NCBI GenBank assembly: GCA_051881775.1 | Contig: JBJEQN010000026.1 | Location: 1 to 64,000 of the forward strand | Length of the DNA stretch: 64,000 nucleotides | From: UMGS363 sp051881775 | GTDB taxonomy: Bacteria > Bacillota > Clostridia > Oscillospirales > Ruminococcaceae | Direction: 5' to 3' | Made by a program: the position numbers and the translations under genes | Notes under the pieces: model-generated | Database searches by the model: none | What the model saw: only the letters and a program-made list of their open reading frames with translations | What the model was told of the DNA's origin: nothing | In this document: piece after piece, positions 31,290 to 40,438 of the stretch | Layout: each line of letters starts with the position of its first letter | How positions within the stretch are numbered: the stretch's first letter is position 1

Positions 31290-34200
31290 ATGTATCTTGA
31301 ATCACTGGAAATTCAGGGCTTCAAGTCCTTTCCCGATAAAATAAAGCTGACCTTTGACAAGGGCATAACTGCGGTCGTAGGTCCCAACGGCAGCGGCAAA
31401 TCCAACATCGGCGACGCTGTAAGGTGGGTACTGGGCGAGCAGTCCTCCAAGACCCTGCGAGGCTCCAAAATGGAGGACGTTATTTTCTCGGGAACACAGT
31501 TCAGAAAGCCTATGGGTTTTGCTTCGGTAACCCTTAACATCATAAACAACAGGGGCATTTTGCAGATACCCTCGGAACAGGTCTCGGTAACGAGAAAGCT
31601 GTACCGCAGCGGTGAGAGTGAATACCTTATAAACGGTTCGCAGGTGCGCTTAAAGGACGTATGCGAGCTTTTTATGGACACGGGTCTTGGTCGTGACGGC
31701 TACTCCATTATCGGACAGGGCAGAGTTGCCGAGATAGTTTCCGCAAAGTCGGGAGAACGCCGTGAGATATTTGAAGAAGCTGCAGGCATCTCAAAGTTCC
31801 GCTACAAAAAGGAAGAAGCGGAGCGCAGGCTTGCCGCTGCTCAGGAGAACATTTTAAGGCTCCGTGACATTATCGGAGAGCTTGAAAACCGTGTTGAACC
31901 CCTGAGGATACAGTCGGAAAAGGCGGAAAAGTTCCTTGAATACTCCGAAACGAAAAAATCACTTGAAATAACCGTATGGGTGCGTCAGCTTGACGACCTT
32001 AAAAAGAATCTTGAAGAACTGACGGACAAGCTGCTCATAAGCACCAACGAGTACAACGGCATTGAAGCGGATATTTCCCGTCTTGAAGAAGAAGCAGAGG
32101 CGCTTTCCGAAAAAATGCAGAACAACACTCTGCACATTGAGGAAATGCGAAGCGAGATACTTGAATCGGAGCGCTCAAACACACAGCTTCACGCCGACAT
32201 TGCCGTTTGCGAGAATGATATTTCACACTGCAACGAAACAATTGAGGACATAAAAAAGCAGCAGGAGCTTACCCTTAATTCAAATCAGGAAAACCGCCGC
32301 ATTATTGAGGAAAAGCTGGAAGAGGTCAAGAAAACCGAACAGGCTGTTGCAGATACAAAGGCTGAATACGAAGCTGCAAACGCCGAATTCACCGCCGCTG
32401 TAAACGAGCAGGACAGCTTTGACAGCCGTTTTTCCGAGGTACAGGGCGAGCTTAACAGGCTGTATATCCGTCAGTCGGAGTTAAGCGTTTCCATAAGCAC
32501 GGGCAAGCAAAACGCAGAGGACATAAGGCTGCGAATTGAAAACGCAAAGCAGCAGGACGAAATGCTCCGCACCGCCGCAGAGGAGCTTGAAGGTGAAAAG
32601 CGTGAGACCTCCGACGGCATTGCAATGCTTGAAGAAAAAACAGGCGAGCTGAACAACCGTCTGGGGGGACTTTCAAAGCTTCATTCGGGACGCATTGAAA
32701 AGCTTTCCGCTGCAAAAAAGCAGCTTGACAACACGAATTTTGCCGTTCGTGACAAGGAACAGCGCATCCGTATGCTGACCGACCTTGAAAACAGCATGGA
32801 GGGCTTTGCCCACTCGGTAAAGCAGATATTAAAGGCTTCGAAAACAGGACAGTTAAGCGGAGTTTACGGCTCTGCGGCGCAGCTTATCAACGTTGAGCCG
32901 GAATACAGCCTTGCAATTGAAACAGCTATGGGCGGAGCAATGCAGAACATTATCGTTGAGAACGAGGACATTGCAAAGCGTGGGATTCGTCTTTTGCAGG
33001 AGACCAAGGCAGGCCGTGCAACATTTCTGCCTCTTACCTCGGTAAAGGGTACAAGGCTCAGTGAAAACGGACTTGAAAGCTGCAATGGTTTTGTGGCGCT
33101 TGCTGTTGACCTTGCGGAGTTTGACCCGAAATTCACGGGGGTATACAACTCTCTGCTCGGCAGGATAGTTATTGCGGAAAATATCGACCTTGCCACAAAC
33201 ATTGCAAAGAAGTACGGCTACAAGTTCCGCATTGTGACCCTTGACGGTCAGGTCATAAACGCAGGCGGTTCCTTTACGGGCGGTTCCGCTTCAAAGACAA
33301 GCGGCGTTCTGACCCGTAAAAATGAGATAGAACGTCTTAGCAATGAGAAAAACGCTCTTGCGGAAAAGCTGACTTCTCTCAGGCAGACCTGCGAAAAGCT
33401 GCAGGCTGAAGCGGACAAGCTGGGCTTTGACATTGAAGCCGCAAAGGACGAGCTTAATACGGTAAATTCCGACAAAATACGCTTTGAAGCGGAGCTGAAG
33501 CGCATCTGCGCAATGCTTGAACAGAACAGCGTGCAGATGAAGACCGCAGCGGCAGGCTCAAAAGACCTTGAAAACAAGCTGACGAAAACGGAAGAAGCGG
33601 TAAAGGCTGCGGAAAGCGGACTTGAAGAAATTTCCGCAGAGATAGCCGCAAAGGAACAGACCGTTTCGGAAAACGAGGGCGCACGGCTTGAAATGCAGAA
33701 AAAGCGTGAGGCTCTTACCGAGAAAATGTCCGCTCTCAGGCTTCGTGAAGCGGAGCTTTCCAAGGACGCAGAGGCTATACAGGCTGAGATCACACGCCTT
33801 GAAAAGCAATGTCTTGAAATTGGCGACAATTCTGCCCGTCTGGCACTTGAACTTGACGCTCAGTATGGTATAATAAAGGAAAAGGAAAGCCGCATAGAAG
33901 AACTTAAGCAGCAGCTTTCCGGCACAAAGGAAGCCGTTGAGGGCATAAATGAGAAAATAAGGGCGGCTCAGTCCGAACACCGCTCAATGGAGCAGCGTTC
34001 CAACGAGGTAAGAGTGCAGATAAGGGAGCTTTCCGACGGCAAGGAAAAATTCAGCCGTGAAATGACCCGTCTGGAGGAGCGCAAGACCTCCGTTCAAGGC
34101 TCTTATGACAAGATAATCGCCGATATGTCCGAGCAGTACAATATGTACCTGTCCGAGGCGGTGCAGATAGCAAAGCCTGTTGACGACCTGCTCACGGTAC

Positions 34201-34853
34201 AGCGTGACCTCGCGGAAATAAAGCAGAAGATACGCAGTCTTGGCAGCGTTAACGTTGCAGCTATAGAGGAATACAAGGAAGTTTCCGAGCGTTATAATTT
34301 TATGTCGGGGCAGCTGAACGATGTTGAAACATCAAAGCGTGAACTGGAAAAGCTCATTGACGAGCTTACCGACAATATGCGCCGTCAGTTTACCGACAGC
34401 TTTAACCGGATAAATGAAAACTTCAAGAGCATTTTCGTGGAGCTTTTCGGCGGCGGACGAGGAGAGCTTACTCTTACCGACCCAAGTGATGTTCTTGAAT
34501 CGGGAATTGAAATTAAAGTTGCACCTCCGGGCAAAGTTATCAACAACCTGTCCCTTCTCTCCGGCGGCGAGCAGGCTTTTGTTGCAGTTGCAATTTACTT
34601 CTCCATACTTAAACTGCGGCCTGCACCCTTCTGTATCCTTGACGAGATAGAAGCGGCGCTGGACGACATAAACGTTACAAAATACGCTCAATATCTGCGC
34701 CATTTCACCGACACCACCCAGTTCATTCTCATTACCCACAGACGTGGTTCTATGGACGAGGCTGACGTTATGTACGGCGTAACTATGCAGGAAAAGGGCA
34801 TTTCAAAGGTACTCCGCCTTGAACAGCCTCCGCAGAATATTGAAGCAAATTAA
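31290..34853 (+). CDS. smc: Chromosome partition protein SMC
   Basis: An 1187-residue structural-maintenance-of-chromosomes ATPase that with ScpAB compacts and segregates the chromosome. N-terminal Walker A GPNGSGKSNIGDAVRWVLGE (about 31-50), long coiled coil (about 170-500), hinge (about 505-670, GVYGSAAQLINVEPEYSLAIETAMG), second coiled coil, then the C-terminal signature LSGGEQAFVAVAIYF and Walker B ILDEIEAALDD. Arg 57-type LRGSKMEDVIFSGT is intact. SD AGGAGCGG precedes ATG and lies just outside the 164-bp hairpin element. A small unknown gene separates it from ftsY. Confidence 0.98.
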   Translation: MYLESLEIQGFKSFPDKIKLTFDKGITAVVGPNGSGKSNIGDAVRWVLGEQSSKTLRGSKMEDVIFSGTQFRKPMGFASVTLNIINNRGILQIPSEQVSVTRKLYRSGESEYLINGSQVRLKDVCELFMDTGLGRDGYSIIGQGRVAEIVSAKSGERREIFEEAAGISKFRYKKEEAERRLAAAQENILRLRDIIGELENRVEPLRIQSEKAEKFLEYSETKKSLEITVWVRQLDDLKKNLEELTDKLLISTNEYNGIEADISRLEEEAEALSEKMQNNTLHIEEMRSEILESERSNTQLHADIAVCENDISHCNETIEDIKKQQELTLNSNQENRRIIEEKLEEVKKTEQAVADTKAEYEAANAEFTAAVNEQDSFDSRFSEVQGELNRLYIRQSELSVSISTGKQNAEDIRLRIENAKQQDEMLRTAAEELEGEKRETSDGIAMLEEKTGELNNRLGGLSKLHSGRIEKLSAAKKQLDNTNFAVRDKEQRIRMLTDLENSMEGFAHSVKQILKASKTGQLSGVYGSAAQLINVEPEYSLAIETAMGGAMQNIIVENEDIAKRGIRLLQETKAGRATFLPLTSVKGTRLSENGLESCNGFVALAVDLAEFDPKFTGVYNSLLGRIVIAENIDLATNIAKKYGYKFRIVTLDGQVINAGGSFTGGSASKTSGVLTRKNEIERLSNEKNALAEKLTSLRQTCEKLQAEADKLGFDIEAAKDELNTVNSDKIRFEAELKRICAMLEQNSVQMKTAAAGSKDLENKLTKTEEAVKAAESGLEEISAEIAAKEQTVSENEGARLEMQKKREALTEKMSALRLREAELSKDAEAIQAEITRLEKQCLEIGDNSARLALELDAQYGIIKEKESRIEELKQQLSGTKEAVEGINEKIRAAQSEHRSMEQRSNEVRVQIRELSDGKEKFSREMTRLEERKTSVQGSYDKIIADMSEQYNMYLSEAVQIAKPVDDLLTVQRDLAEIKQKIRSLGSVNVAAIEEYKEVSERYNFMSGQLNDVETSKRELEKLIDELTDNMRRQFTDSFNRINENFKSIFVELFGGGRGELTLTDPSDVLESGIEIKVAPPGKVINNLSLLSGGEQAFVAVAIYFSILKLRPAPFCILDEIEAALDDINVTKYAQYLRHFTDTTQFILITHRRGSMDEADVMYGVTMQEKGISKVLRLEQPPQNIEAN

Positions 34854-34865
34854 AGGGGTAATATT

Positions 34866-35291
34866 ATGCTTGACTTATATACTGCTCAGACCGCTTTCGG
34901 CGATATGCTTTCGGCAGGTGAATACCGGTCGGGCATAATATACTGTGTTTTTACAGCAACGGGATTCCTGTCAATGTCGAGATACAGCCGAACAAATCCG
35001 GGATATGCGGCGGTCACATCTGAGGGGCGGCTGCTGACCATACAAGCAAATTCGGTGGAATATTTTATGGGCAAGTCCTCCGCTGCGGAATATGACCTTC
35101 GCTCTGCCGAAAAGCTGAAAATACGCAGGACTGTTTTCGGGCAGTACGCTTTTGACTGCGTTTTCAACTCATACGGCAGCAGGGTCAAGGTTAAATTTCA
35201 GGCGGCACGAAAGGTACTCGGGCAGGGCGCTCCCGAGCAGTCAAGCAATATTGATGAATTTCTGAATATGCTGGCAAAGTATGAAATATGA
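34866..35291 (+). CDS. Hypothetical protein between smc and ftsY
   Basis: A 141-residue soluble protein with no signal peptide. Pattern GYAAVTSEGRLLTIQANSVE, AEKLKIRRTVFGQYAFDCVF and a final helix (SSNIDEFLNMLAKYEI) suggests a small all-beta fold with a C-terminal helix, possibly a bacterial PH-like domain (inference from strand/helix pattern, not from a recognised motif). AAAGGGG lies upstream of ATG, 12 nt past the smc stop and 15 nt before ftsY, so it is in the same transcript. No function assigned. Confidence 0.6.
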   Translation: MLDLYTAQTAFGDMLSAGEYRSGIIYCVFTATGFLSMSRYSRTNPGYAAVTSEGRLLTIQANSVEYFMGKSSAAEYDLRSAEKLKIRRTVFGQYAFDCVFNSYGSRVKVKFQAARKVLGQGAPEQSSNIDEFLNMLAKYEI

Positions 35292-35306
35292 TCGGAGGTC
35301 ACATAA

Positions 35307-36548
35307 ATGAACATTTTTAGCAAGATAGCCGCAGGTCTGAAAAAGACCAAGGATTCCATGATGGGCAAGTTTGAGAGCCTTTTAAACTCCTTCACCAAAA
35401 TTGACGAGGAATTTTTTGAAGAGCTTGAAGAACTGCTCATAACCTGCGATATAGGTGTTGAAACTTCTCTTGACATATGCGAAAAGCTCCGTGAAAAGGT
35501 CAAGGAAAAGGGACTTACCGACCCCGACAGCATACGGGAAGAACTGAAAGAGATCATTGCCGGAATGCTTGGGGAGGATAAGAAGATAGACGTTTCCACC
35601 ACCCCTTCGGTCATTCTTGTTATAGGCGTAAACGGTGCAGGAAAGACCACCACTATCGGCAAGCTGTCGGCAAAGTATGTAAGCGAGGGCAAAAAGGTGC
35701 TTGTGGCAGCTGCGGACACCTTCCGTGCGGCGGCTATAGAACAGCTTGAGATATGGACGCAGCGTGCAGGAGCGGATATTGTGAAGCACTCGGAGGGCTC
35801 CGACCCTGCTTCGGTGGTTTTTGACGCTGTTACCGCCGCAAAGGCAAGGGGTACGGACGTTCTCATCTGTGACACCGCAGGCAGACTTCACAACAAGAAA
35901 AATCTTATGGACGAGCTGAAAAAGATAAGCCGCATTATCCGTGAGCAGGCGGAGGGCTGTTCCCTTGAAACGCTCCTTGTTCTTGACGCAACAACGGGAC
36001 AGAACGCCGTAAATCAGGCTAAGCTTTTCAGCGAAGTTGCGGACATTACGGGTATCGTTCTCACAAAGCTGGACGGCACCGCAAAGGGCGGCATCATCAT
36101 TTCCATTCACAACGAGCTTGGCATACCCGTTAAGCTGGTTGGCGTTGGTGAAAAGCTGGACGACCTGCAGGAATTCAACGCAAAGGACTTTACGGAAGCT
36201 CTCTTTGCAACGGAAGCAGACTTCGACTACAACTATGAACGCCTTACCGATGATGAAGAAACGGCTGAACAGACGGAAGAAGAACCTGCCGAAGAAATTA
36301 TTGAAGAAGCAGAAGAAGCAGTTTCACAGCCGGAAGAAATAATTGAAGAAGCTGCCGAAGAAGAGGAAATTACGGAAGAGATCCCAGAAGCCGAAAATAT
36401 TTCCGAAGAAATTACCGAAGAAGAAACAGCTGTGGAAGAAGCGGAAGAAAAGCCGGAAAAGAAAGACCCGAAAAACGGCAAATTCGGTTTTCTTTTCAAG
36501 GAAATTACTTTCGGCAAGAAGAAAAAAGACAGCGAGGGCGAAGAATAA
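35307..36548 (+). CDS. ftsY: Signal recognition particle receptor FtsY with C-terminal acidic region
   Basis: A 413-residue SRP GTPase that receives ribosome-nascent-chain complexes at the membrane. N domain (about 1-90), G domain with VNGAGKTTTIGKLSAKY (about 110-126), AAADTFRAAAIEQL, CDTAGRLHNKKNLMDEL, TKLDGTAKGG and KLVGVGEKLDDLQEF. Residues ~300-413 are an acidic Glu-rich tract ending in KNGKFGFLFKEITFGKKKK, a basic/aromatic tail. In most bacteria the acidic A region precedes the N domain; here it follows the G domain. SD ATCGGAGGTC precedes ATG. Its stop overlaps the next start (TAATG). Confidence 0.95.
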   Translation: MNIFSKIAAGLKKTKDSMMGKFESLLNSFTKIDEEFFEELEELLITCDIGVETSLDICEKLREKVKEKGLTDPDSIREELKEIIAGMLGEDKKIDVSTTPSVILVIGVNGAGKTTTIGKLSAKYVSEGKKVLVAAADTFRAAAIEQLEIWTQRAGADIVKHSEGSDPASVVFDAVTAAKARGTDVLICDTAGRLHNKKNLMDELKKISRIIREQAEGCSLETLLVLDATTGQNAVNQAKLFSEVADITGIVLTKLDGTAKGGIIISIHNELGIPVKLVGVGEKLDDLQEFNAKDFTEALFATEADFDYNYERLTDDEETAEQTEEEPAEEIIEEAEEAVSQPEEIIEEAAEEEEITEEIPEAENISEEITEEETAVEEAEEKPEKKDPKNGKFGFLFKEITFGKKKKDSEGEE

Positions 36549-37117
36549 TGAAAATAATACTTGCATCAAACAACAAAAACAAGCTGCGTGAATTCAAAAA
36601 TATACTTGAACCTCTCGGCTATGAGGTGCTTACACAATCCGAGGCAGGGGCAGACATTGAAGCAGATGAAACAGGCACTACCTTTGAGGAAAACGCTTAT
36701 ATAAAGGCAAAGGCGGCTTACGACATTACCCACCTGCCCGTTATTGCGGACGACAGCGGATTGGAGGTTGACGCTTTAGGCGGCGAGCCGGGCATTTATT
36801 CCGCACGTTATGCGGAGGAGGGACAGCGCTGTGCAAAGGTGCTTTCCAAGCTGGAGGGCGTACCCGATGAAAAGCGCACCGCAAGATTCGTATGCGCAGT
36901 TTGCTACATTGACGAAAAGGGCGACAGCTTCACCGTCAAGGGCACCTGCGAGGGTAAGATAGGCTACGAAAAGCGAGGAACAAACGGCTTCGGCTACGAC
37001 CCTATCTTTATGTACGGCGACCGTTCCTTTGCGGAGCTTTCGGCGGAGGAAAAGGACAGCGTGAGCCACCGTGCAGACGCTTTGCGCAAGTTTGAGAAGC
37101 GCATAAAAGGAGAATAA
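36548..37117 (+). CDS. rdgB: XTP/dITP diphosphatase (RdgB/HAM1 family)
   Basis: A 189-residue pyrophosphatase that removes deaminated purine triphosphates (ITP, dITP, XTP) from the nucleotide pool. MKIILASNNKNKLREF at the N-terminus, DDSGLEVDALGGEPGIYSARYA (with Asp 68-type catalytic residue) and RGTNGFGYDPIF, plus the C-terminal SHRADALRKF, are all present. ATG lies in the TAATG overlap with ftsY, so it is translationally coupled. Confidence 0.96.
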   Translation: MKIILASNNKNKLREFKNILEPLGYEVLTQSEAGADIEADETGTTFEENAYIKAKAAYDITHLPVIADDSGLEVDALGGEPGIYSARYAEEGQRCAKVLSKLEGVPDEKRTARFVCAVCYIDEKGDSFTVKGTCEGKIGYEKRGTNGFGYDPIFMYGDRSFAELSAEEKDSVSHRADALRKFEKRIKGE

Positions 37118-37118
37118 T

Positions 37119-37364
37119 ATGCAGACATTTACCGGAGTAATGTCAACGATTTTCGGAATCCTTGCTTTTCTGGGGATCCCTGCTGCATCTATTGTATTCT
37201 TTATCATTTATCTTGTAAAATACAAAAAGTGCAGCCCCGATGAAGCGGAAAAGAAAAAGACCTTTAAAACCTGCAGCATAGTTTTTGGAGTTATGGGCGG
37301 AGTTTTTATAATTTCCGTTATAATTGAGATACTGCTTTTCAGCGCTTCTATCGCTTATATGTAA
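37119..37364 (+). CDS. Small two-helix membrane protein
   Basis: An 81-residue protein with hydrophobic segments at about 10-33 and 54-76 separated by a charged loop (KYKKCSPDEAEKKKTFKTC). No motif recognised. AAAGGAGAAT lies upstream; its ATG begins one base after the rdgB stop. First of three membrane-associated genes in this stretch. Confidence 0.55.
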   Translation: MQTFTGVMSTIFGILAFLGIPAASIVFFIIYLVKYKKCSPDEAEKKKTFKTCSIVFGVMGGVFIISVIIEILLFSASIAYM

Positions 37365-37377
37365 TGAGGTGACAGCT

Positions 37378-37512
37378 ATGGAGAACAAAAAGTTCCGCAG
37401 GATACTTGCGATAATTGCGGCTGTGGGAATTTTATGCACGGCAGGGCTTACGGGGTACACGGTCTATCTTAAAGAACACTGCTCTATCCTTACGTTTATA
37501 AGCAACGAGTAA
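37378..37512 (+). CDS. Short single-pass membrane peptide
   Basis: A 44-residue ORF starting MENKKFRRILAIIAAVGILC with one transmembrane helix (about 9-29). GAGGTGA precedes ATG, and it is spaced 13 bp from both neighbours, so it is likely translated. No similarity recognised. Confidence 0.5.
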   Translation: MENKKFRRILAIIAAVGILCTAGLTGYTVYLKEHCSILTFISNE

Positions 37513-37524
37513 CGGAGGGCGGCT

Positions 37525-38478
37525 ATGACGAAAAAACAATGGCTTATCATTATTTTTACGGTGGCGGCATTCGTGGTTTTTGACCTTGGCATATATTTAT
37601 GCTTTACGTCAAGGTATATTGACCGCTCCCCCGAGCTTATGAAAAGCAGTTCGATAGAGCTTGACAAGTATCTTCCCTTTGAGGAAAATTCCCTTGCTGT
37701 AAAAACGGAAACAGACCTTACCCTTTCGGGGGAGCTTCCCGTTCTGGACGGCGCAACGGCACTTTTCCCCATTTATTCCGCTTTTATGAACGCATACTAC
37801 CCCGAAGGAAGCTGCGAGTTCACGGGTGACGGCTTCACGGAAGAAAGCCTGCTGCAGAAAACAGGCACCACAGGCGCATACAAGGCTATATGCGACGGCA
37901 CGGCGGACATTATTTTCGTTGCACAGCCCTCTGAAAAGCAGCTTGAATATGCGGAAAGTCAGGGTGCAAAGCTGGAGTTTGTTCCCATTGGCTATGAAGC
38001 CTTTGTATTTATCGTAAATTCGGACAATCCCGTAGACGGTCTTACCGCACAGCAGATAAAGGATATTTACAGCGGCAAAATCAAAAACTGGAAAGAGCTT
38101 GGGGGCGAAAACACGCCTATAATACCCTTGCAGAGAGCGGAAAACAGCGGCTCTCAGACGGCGATGGTGTCATTTATGGGCGATACTCCCCTTATGGAGC
38201 CGCCTGCGGTGCTTTTCGGCAGGTCAATAGGCTACTCCTTCCGCTTTTACGTTTCGGACATTTCGGGAAAACAGGACATAAAAATGCTTTCCGTCAACGG
38301 CGTTTACCCCGACAAGGAAAGCATACGAAACGGCAGCTATCCCATAACGGACTGCTTCTATGCCGTTTACCGCAAGGACTGCACAAATGAAAATGTAACT
38401 CTGCTCATTGACAGGATACTTTCCCCTGAGGGGCAGGATATTATAGAACGCACCGGCTATGTCGGAATAACTAACTGA
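37525..38478 (+). CDS. PstS-like periplasmic-binding-type protein
   Basis: A 317-residue protein with an N-terminal transmembrane anchor (about 6-28) and an outside PBP-like domain: PVLDGATALFPIYSAFMNAYYP (phosphate-type N-terminal loop), FTGDGFTEESL, NSDNPVDGLTAQQIKDIYSG and SGSQTAM, matching the PstS/PBP_like_2 fold. It has a hydrophobic anchor instead of a lipobox and no ABC permease or ATPase nearby, so the ligand may be phosphate-like but transport is unproven. SD GGAGGGCGG precedes ATG. Confidence 0.75.
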   Translation: MTKKQWLIIIFTVAAFVVFDLGIYLCFTSRYIDRSPELMKSSSIELDKYLPFEENSLAVKTETDLTLSGELPVLDGATALFPIYSAFMNAYYPEGSCEFTGDGFTEESLLQKTGTTGAYKAICDGTADIIFVAQPSEKQLEYAESQGAKLEFVPIGYEAFVFIVNSDNPVDGLTAQQIKDIYSGKIKNWKELGGENTPIIPLQRAENSGSQTAMVSFMGDTPLMEPPAVLFGRSIGYSFRFYVSDISGKQDIKMLSVNGVYPDKESIRNGSYPITDCFYAVYRKDCTNENVTLLIDRILSPEGQDIIERTGYVGITN

Positions 38479-38492
38479 AAGGAATTTTTATT

Positions 38493-38780
38493 ATGCTTAC
38501 AAGCAAACAGCGCTCTGTATTAAAGGGCATTGCCGCAAAGGAGGACACCATTCTCCAGGTTGGCAAAAATGGGATAATAGATACACTCGTTGTACAGGTC
38601 TCGGACGCATTAAAGGCGAGAGAGCTTATTAAAATGAAGGTGCTTGACGGCGCAATGCTCACCGCCGAGGAAGCTGCAAACGAGCTTGCGGAAAAGACCA
38701 AATCTGAAGTCGTTCACGTTATCGGAAACAAGTTCGTGCTTTTCAAGAGAAATCCCCAGAAGCCGAAGATAACCTTCTGA
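38493..38780 (+). CDS. yhbY: YhbY-family RNA-binding protein (CRM domain)
   Basis: A 95-residue CRM-domain protein linked to 50S subunit maturation. LTSKQRSVLKGIAAKEDTIL at the N-terminus and the GNKFVLFKRN end are the family marks. SD GAAAGGAA precedes ATG. First of a run of ribosome-assembly and NAD genes (yhbY-nadD-yqeK-rsfS-leuS). Confidence 0.92.
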   Translation: MLTSKQRSVLKGIAAKEDTILQVGKNGIIDTLVVQVSDALKARELIKMKVLDGAMLTAEEAANELAEKTKSEVVHVIGNKFVLFKRNPQKPKITF

Positions 38781-38781
38781 T

Positions 38782-39387
38782 ATGAAAACTGCAATTTTCG
38801 GGGGCAGCTTCAACCCCGTTCACAACGGGCATATAAATCTTGTTAAGGAAATTTGCCGCAAGGTAAGCCTTGACAGGGTAATAGTTATGCCGACCTATAT
38901 TTCGCCCTTCAAAAAGGACGACAGCGGCTTCGTTGCCGATGGAAAGGACAGGCTTGAAATGTGCAGGCTTGCCTTTGAGGACTGCGGCTTTGCGGAGGTA
39001 AGCGGTTACGAGCTTTCACGGGCGCAGGTCAGCTATTCGGTGGACACCGTTGCGCATTTTCGGGAAATTTACCCCCATGACGAGCTTTTCTTCATAATGG
39101 GCAGCGATATGCTGCTTTCCTTTGAAAAATGGCACAGGTTTAAGGATATACTGAAAATGTGCAGCCTTATTGCCGCTTCAAGAGAGGATAAGCAAAGTGA
39201 CCTTGACCTTCTTGAAGAAAAGGCGGAGCAGCTTCGTGCTTACGGGCAGGTCATAATTACGGAAATTTCAGCTTATGAGATGTCCTCTACCTTAATTCGT
39301 GAAAAAATTATGAAAAATCAGGATATATCTTGCTATATGCCGGAAAAAGTAGTAAAATATATTGAAGATAACCATATTTACGGATAA
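38782..39387 (+). CDS. nadD: Nicotinate-nucleotide adenylyltransferase
   Basis: A 201-residue nucleotidyltransferase that adenylates nicotinate mononucleotide in NAD synthesis. GGSFNPVHNGHINLV (about 6-20) holds the HxGH motif, and SSTLIREKI near the C-terminus is the second ATP-binding motif. Its ATG lies one base past the yhbY stop and no SD is visible, pointing to translational coupling. Confidence 0.95.
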   Translation: MKTAIFGGSFNPVHNGHINLVKEICRKVSLDRVIVMPTYISPFKKDDSGFVADGKDRLEMCRLAFEDCGFAEVSGYELSRAQVSYSVDTVAHFREIYPHDELFFIMGSDMLLSFEKWHRFKDILKMCSLIAASREDKQSDLDLLEEKAEQLRAYGQVIITEISAYEMSSTLIREKIMKNQDISCYMPEKVVKYIEDNHIYG

Positions 39388-39400
39388 AGGATTGAGGAAA

Positions 39401-39991
39401 ATGTATTCGGATGCGGAGCTTACGGACATTTTAAGCATAAGACTTTCCAAAAAAAGATTTACACACAGCCTTAACGTGGCTGCGGAGGCGAAAAAACTGG
39501 CGGAATTCTACGGCTACAAAGACCCCGGCGAGGCTTACACGGCAGGTCTTGTTCACGACTGCTGCAAGGAGATACCTGCCGAGGAGCAGCTTGCAATGGT
39601 GAAGAAATCACGGCGGAATGTCTGTGACGCAGAGCTTGCGACGCCTGCCCTTTACCACGCAATTGCAGGAGCCTACTATGCGGAGCACGTTTTCGGCTTT
39701 ACAAACGAGGATTTTCTTAACTCCATACGCTACCACACCACGGGCAGGGCAAATATGAGCCGCATTGAGGAGATAGTTTATCTTGCCGACCTTATTTCCG
39801 CAGAGCGCAGCTACAAGGACGTTGATAAAATGCGCAAGGCGGCATACCAGAGCGTTAACAAGGCTATGCTTGCGGCGCTGAGATTTTCGGTAACGGAGGT
39901 TGTGGGCAAGGGCTCCCTTCTTCCGCTCCACACCATTGAGGCTTACAATCAATACACCCTTATAGATAGAGAGGAAAATTCCAACGATTAA
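39401..39991 (+). CDS. yqeK: YqeK-family HD phosphatase
   Basis: A 196-residue HD-domain protein (Ap4A hydrolase/phosphatase group, next to nadD in Firmicutes). KRFTHSLNVAAEAKKLAEFYG and GLVHDCCKEIP give the His and HD ligands, and SIRYHTTGRANMSRIE the second helix. ATG at 39401 is preferred over the upstream frame start at 39362, which would overlap nadD by 26 nt, because a GAGG lies just upstream. Followed by rsfS after 19 bp. Confidence 0.92.
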   Translation: MYSDAELTDILSIRLSKKRFTHSLNVAAEAKKLAEFYGYKDPGEAYTAGLVHDCCKEIPAEEQLAMVKKSRRNVCDAELATPALYHAIAGAYYAEHVFGFTNEDFLNSIRYHTTGRANMSRIEEIVYLADLISAERSYKDVDKMRKAAYQSVNKAMLAALRFSVTEVVGKGSLLPLHTIEAYNQYTLIDREENSND

Positions 39992-40010
39992 GAAAGGATG
40001 ATCATTTATA

Positions 40011-40370
40011 ATGACTCAGCAGGAAATGCTTGAAATCGCTGTCAAGGCTCTCGACAGCAAAAAAGCGGAGGATATTCAGGTGATAAAGATAAAGGATCTG
40101 TCAATTATCGCAGACTATTTTATCATTGCCGACGGTACGTCTTCCACCCAGACAAGAGCCCTTGCGGACGAGGTGGAATTCAAGCTGGGCGAAGCAGGCG
40201 TCAAGCCCCGTCAGGTTCAGGGCAACAACGGCTCAAACTGGATAATTCTTGATTATTCCGATATTGTTATCCACGTTTTCTCCAAAGACCAGAGGGAATT
40301 TTATAATCTTGAACGCTTATGGAGCGACGGTGAGCAGATAGATGTTTCAAAGTGGGTAAAGTCAAACTGA
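40011..40370 (+). CDS. rsfS: Ribosomal silencing factor RsfS
   Basis: A 119-residue protein that binds L14 and blocks subunit joining. VKALDSKKAEDIQVIKIKDL, DYFIIADGTSSTQTRALADEV and SNWIILDYSDIVIHVFS are the family blocks. AAAGGATGATC lies upstream. Standard length. Lies between yqeK and leuS. Confidence 0.95.
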   Translation: MTQQEMLEIAVKALDSKKAEDIQVIKIKDLSIIADYFIIADGTSSTQTRALADEVEFKLGEAGVKPRQVQGNNGSNWIILDYSDIVIHVFSKDQREFYNLERLWSDGEQIDVSKWVKSN

Positions 40371-40438
40371 CTTAGGCAAACTGACCTTTGCTCAGACAAT
40401 AGGAAAATCATAAAATTTAGTATAAAGGATTGATAAAA

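Noticed and set aside
33248..33829. 193-codon open frame antisense to smc
   Set aside because: Lies fully inside the SMC coiled coil in the reverse frame, is low-complexity Ser-rich, has no SD, and smc is certain.
40371..40438. T-box riboswitch before leuS
   Set aside because: Only 68 nt separate rsfS and leuS and no specifier loop, T-box sequence or terminator is visible; the same holds for ilvE (short leader).
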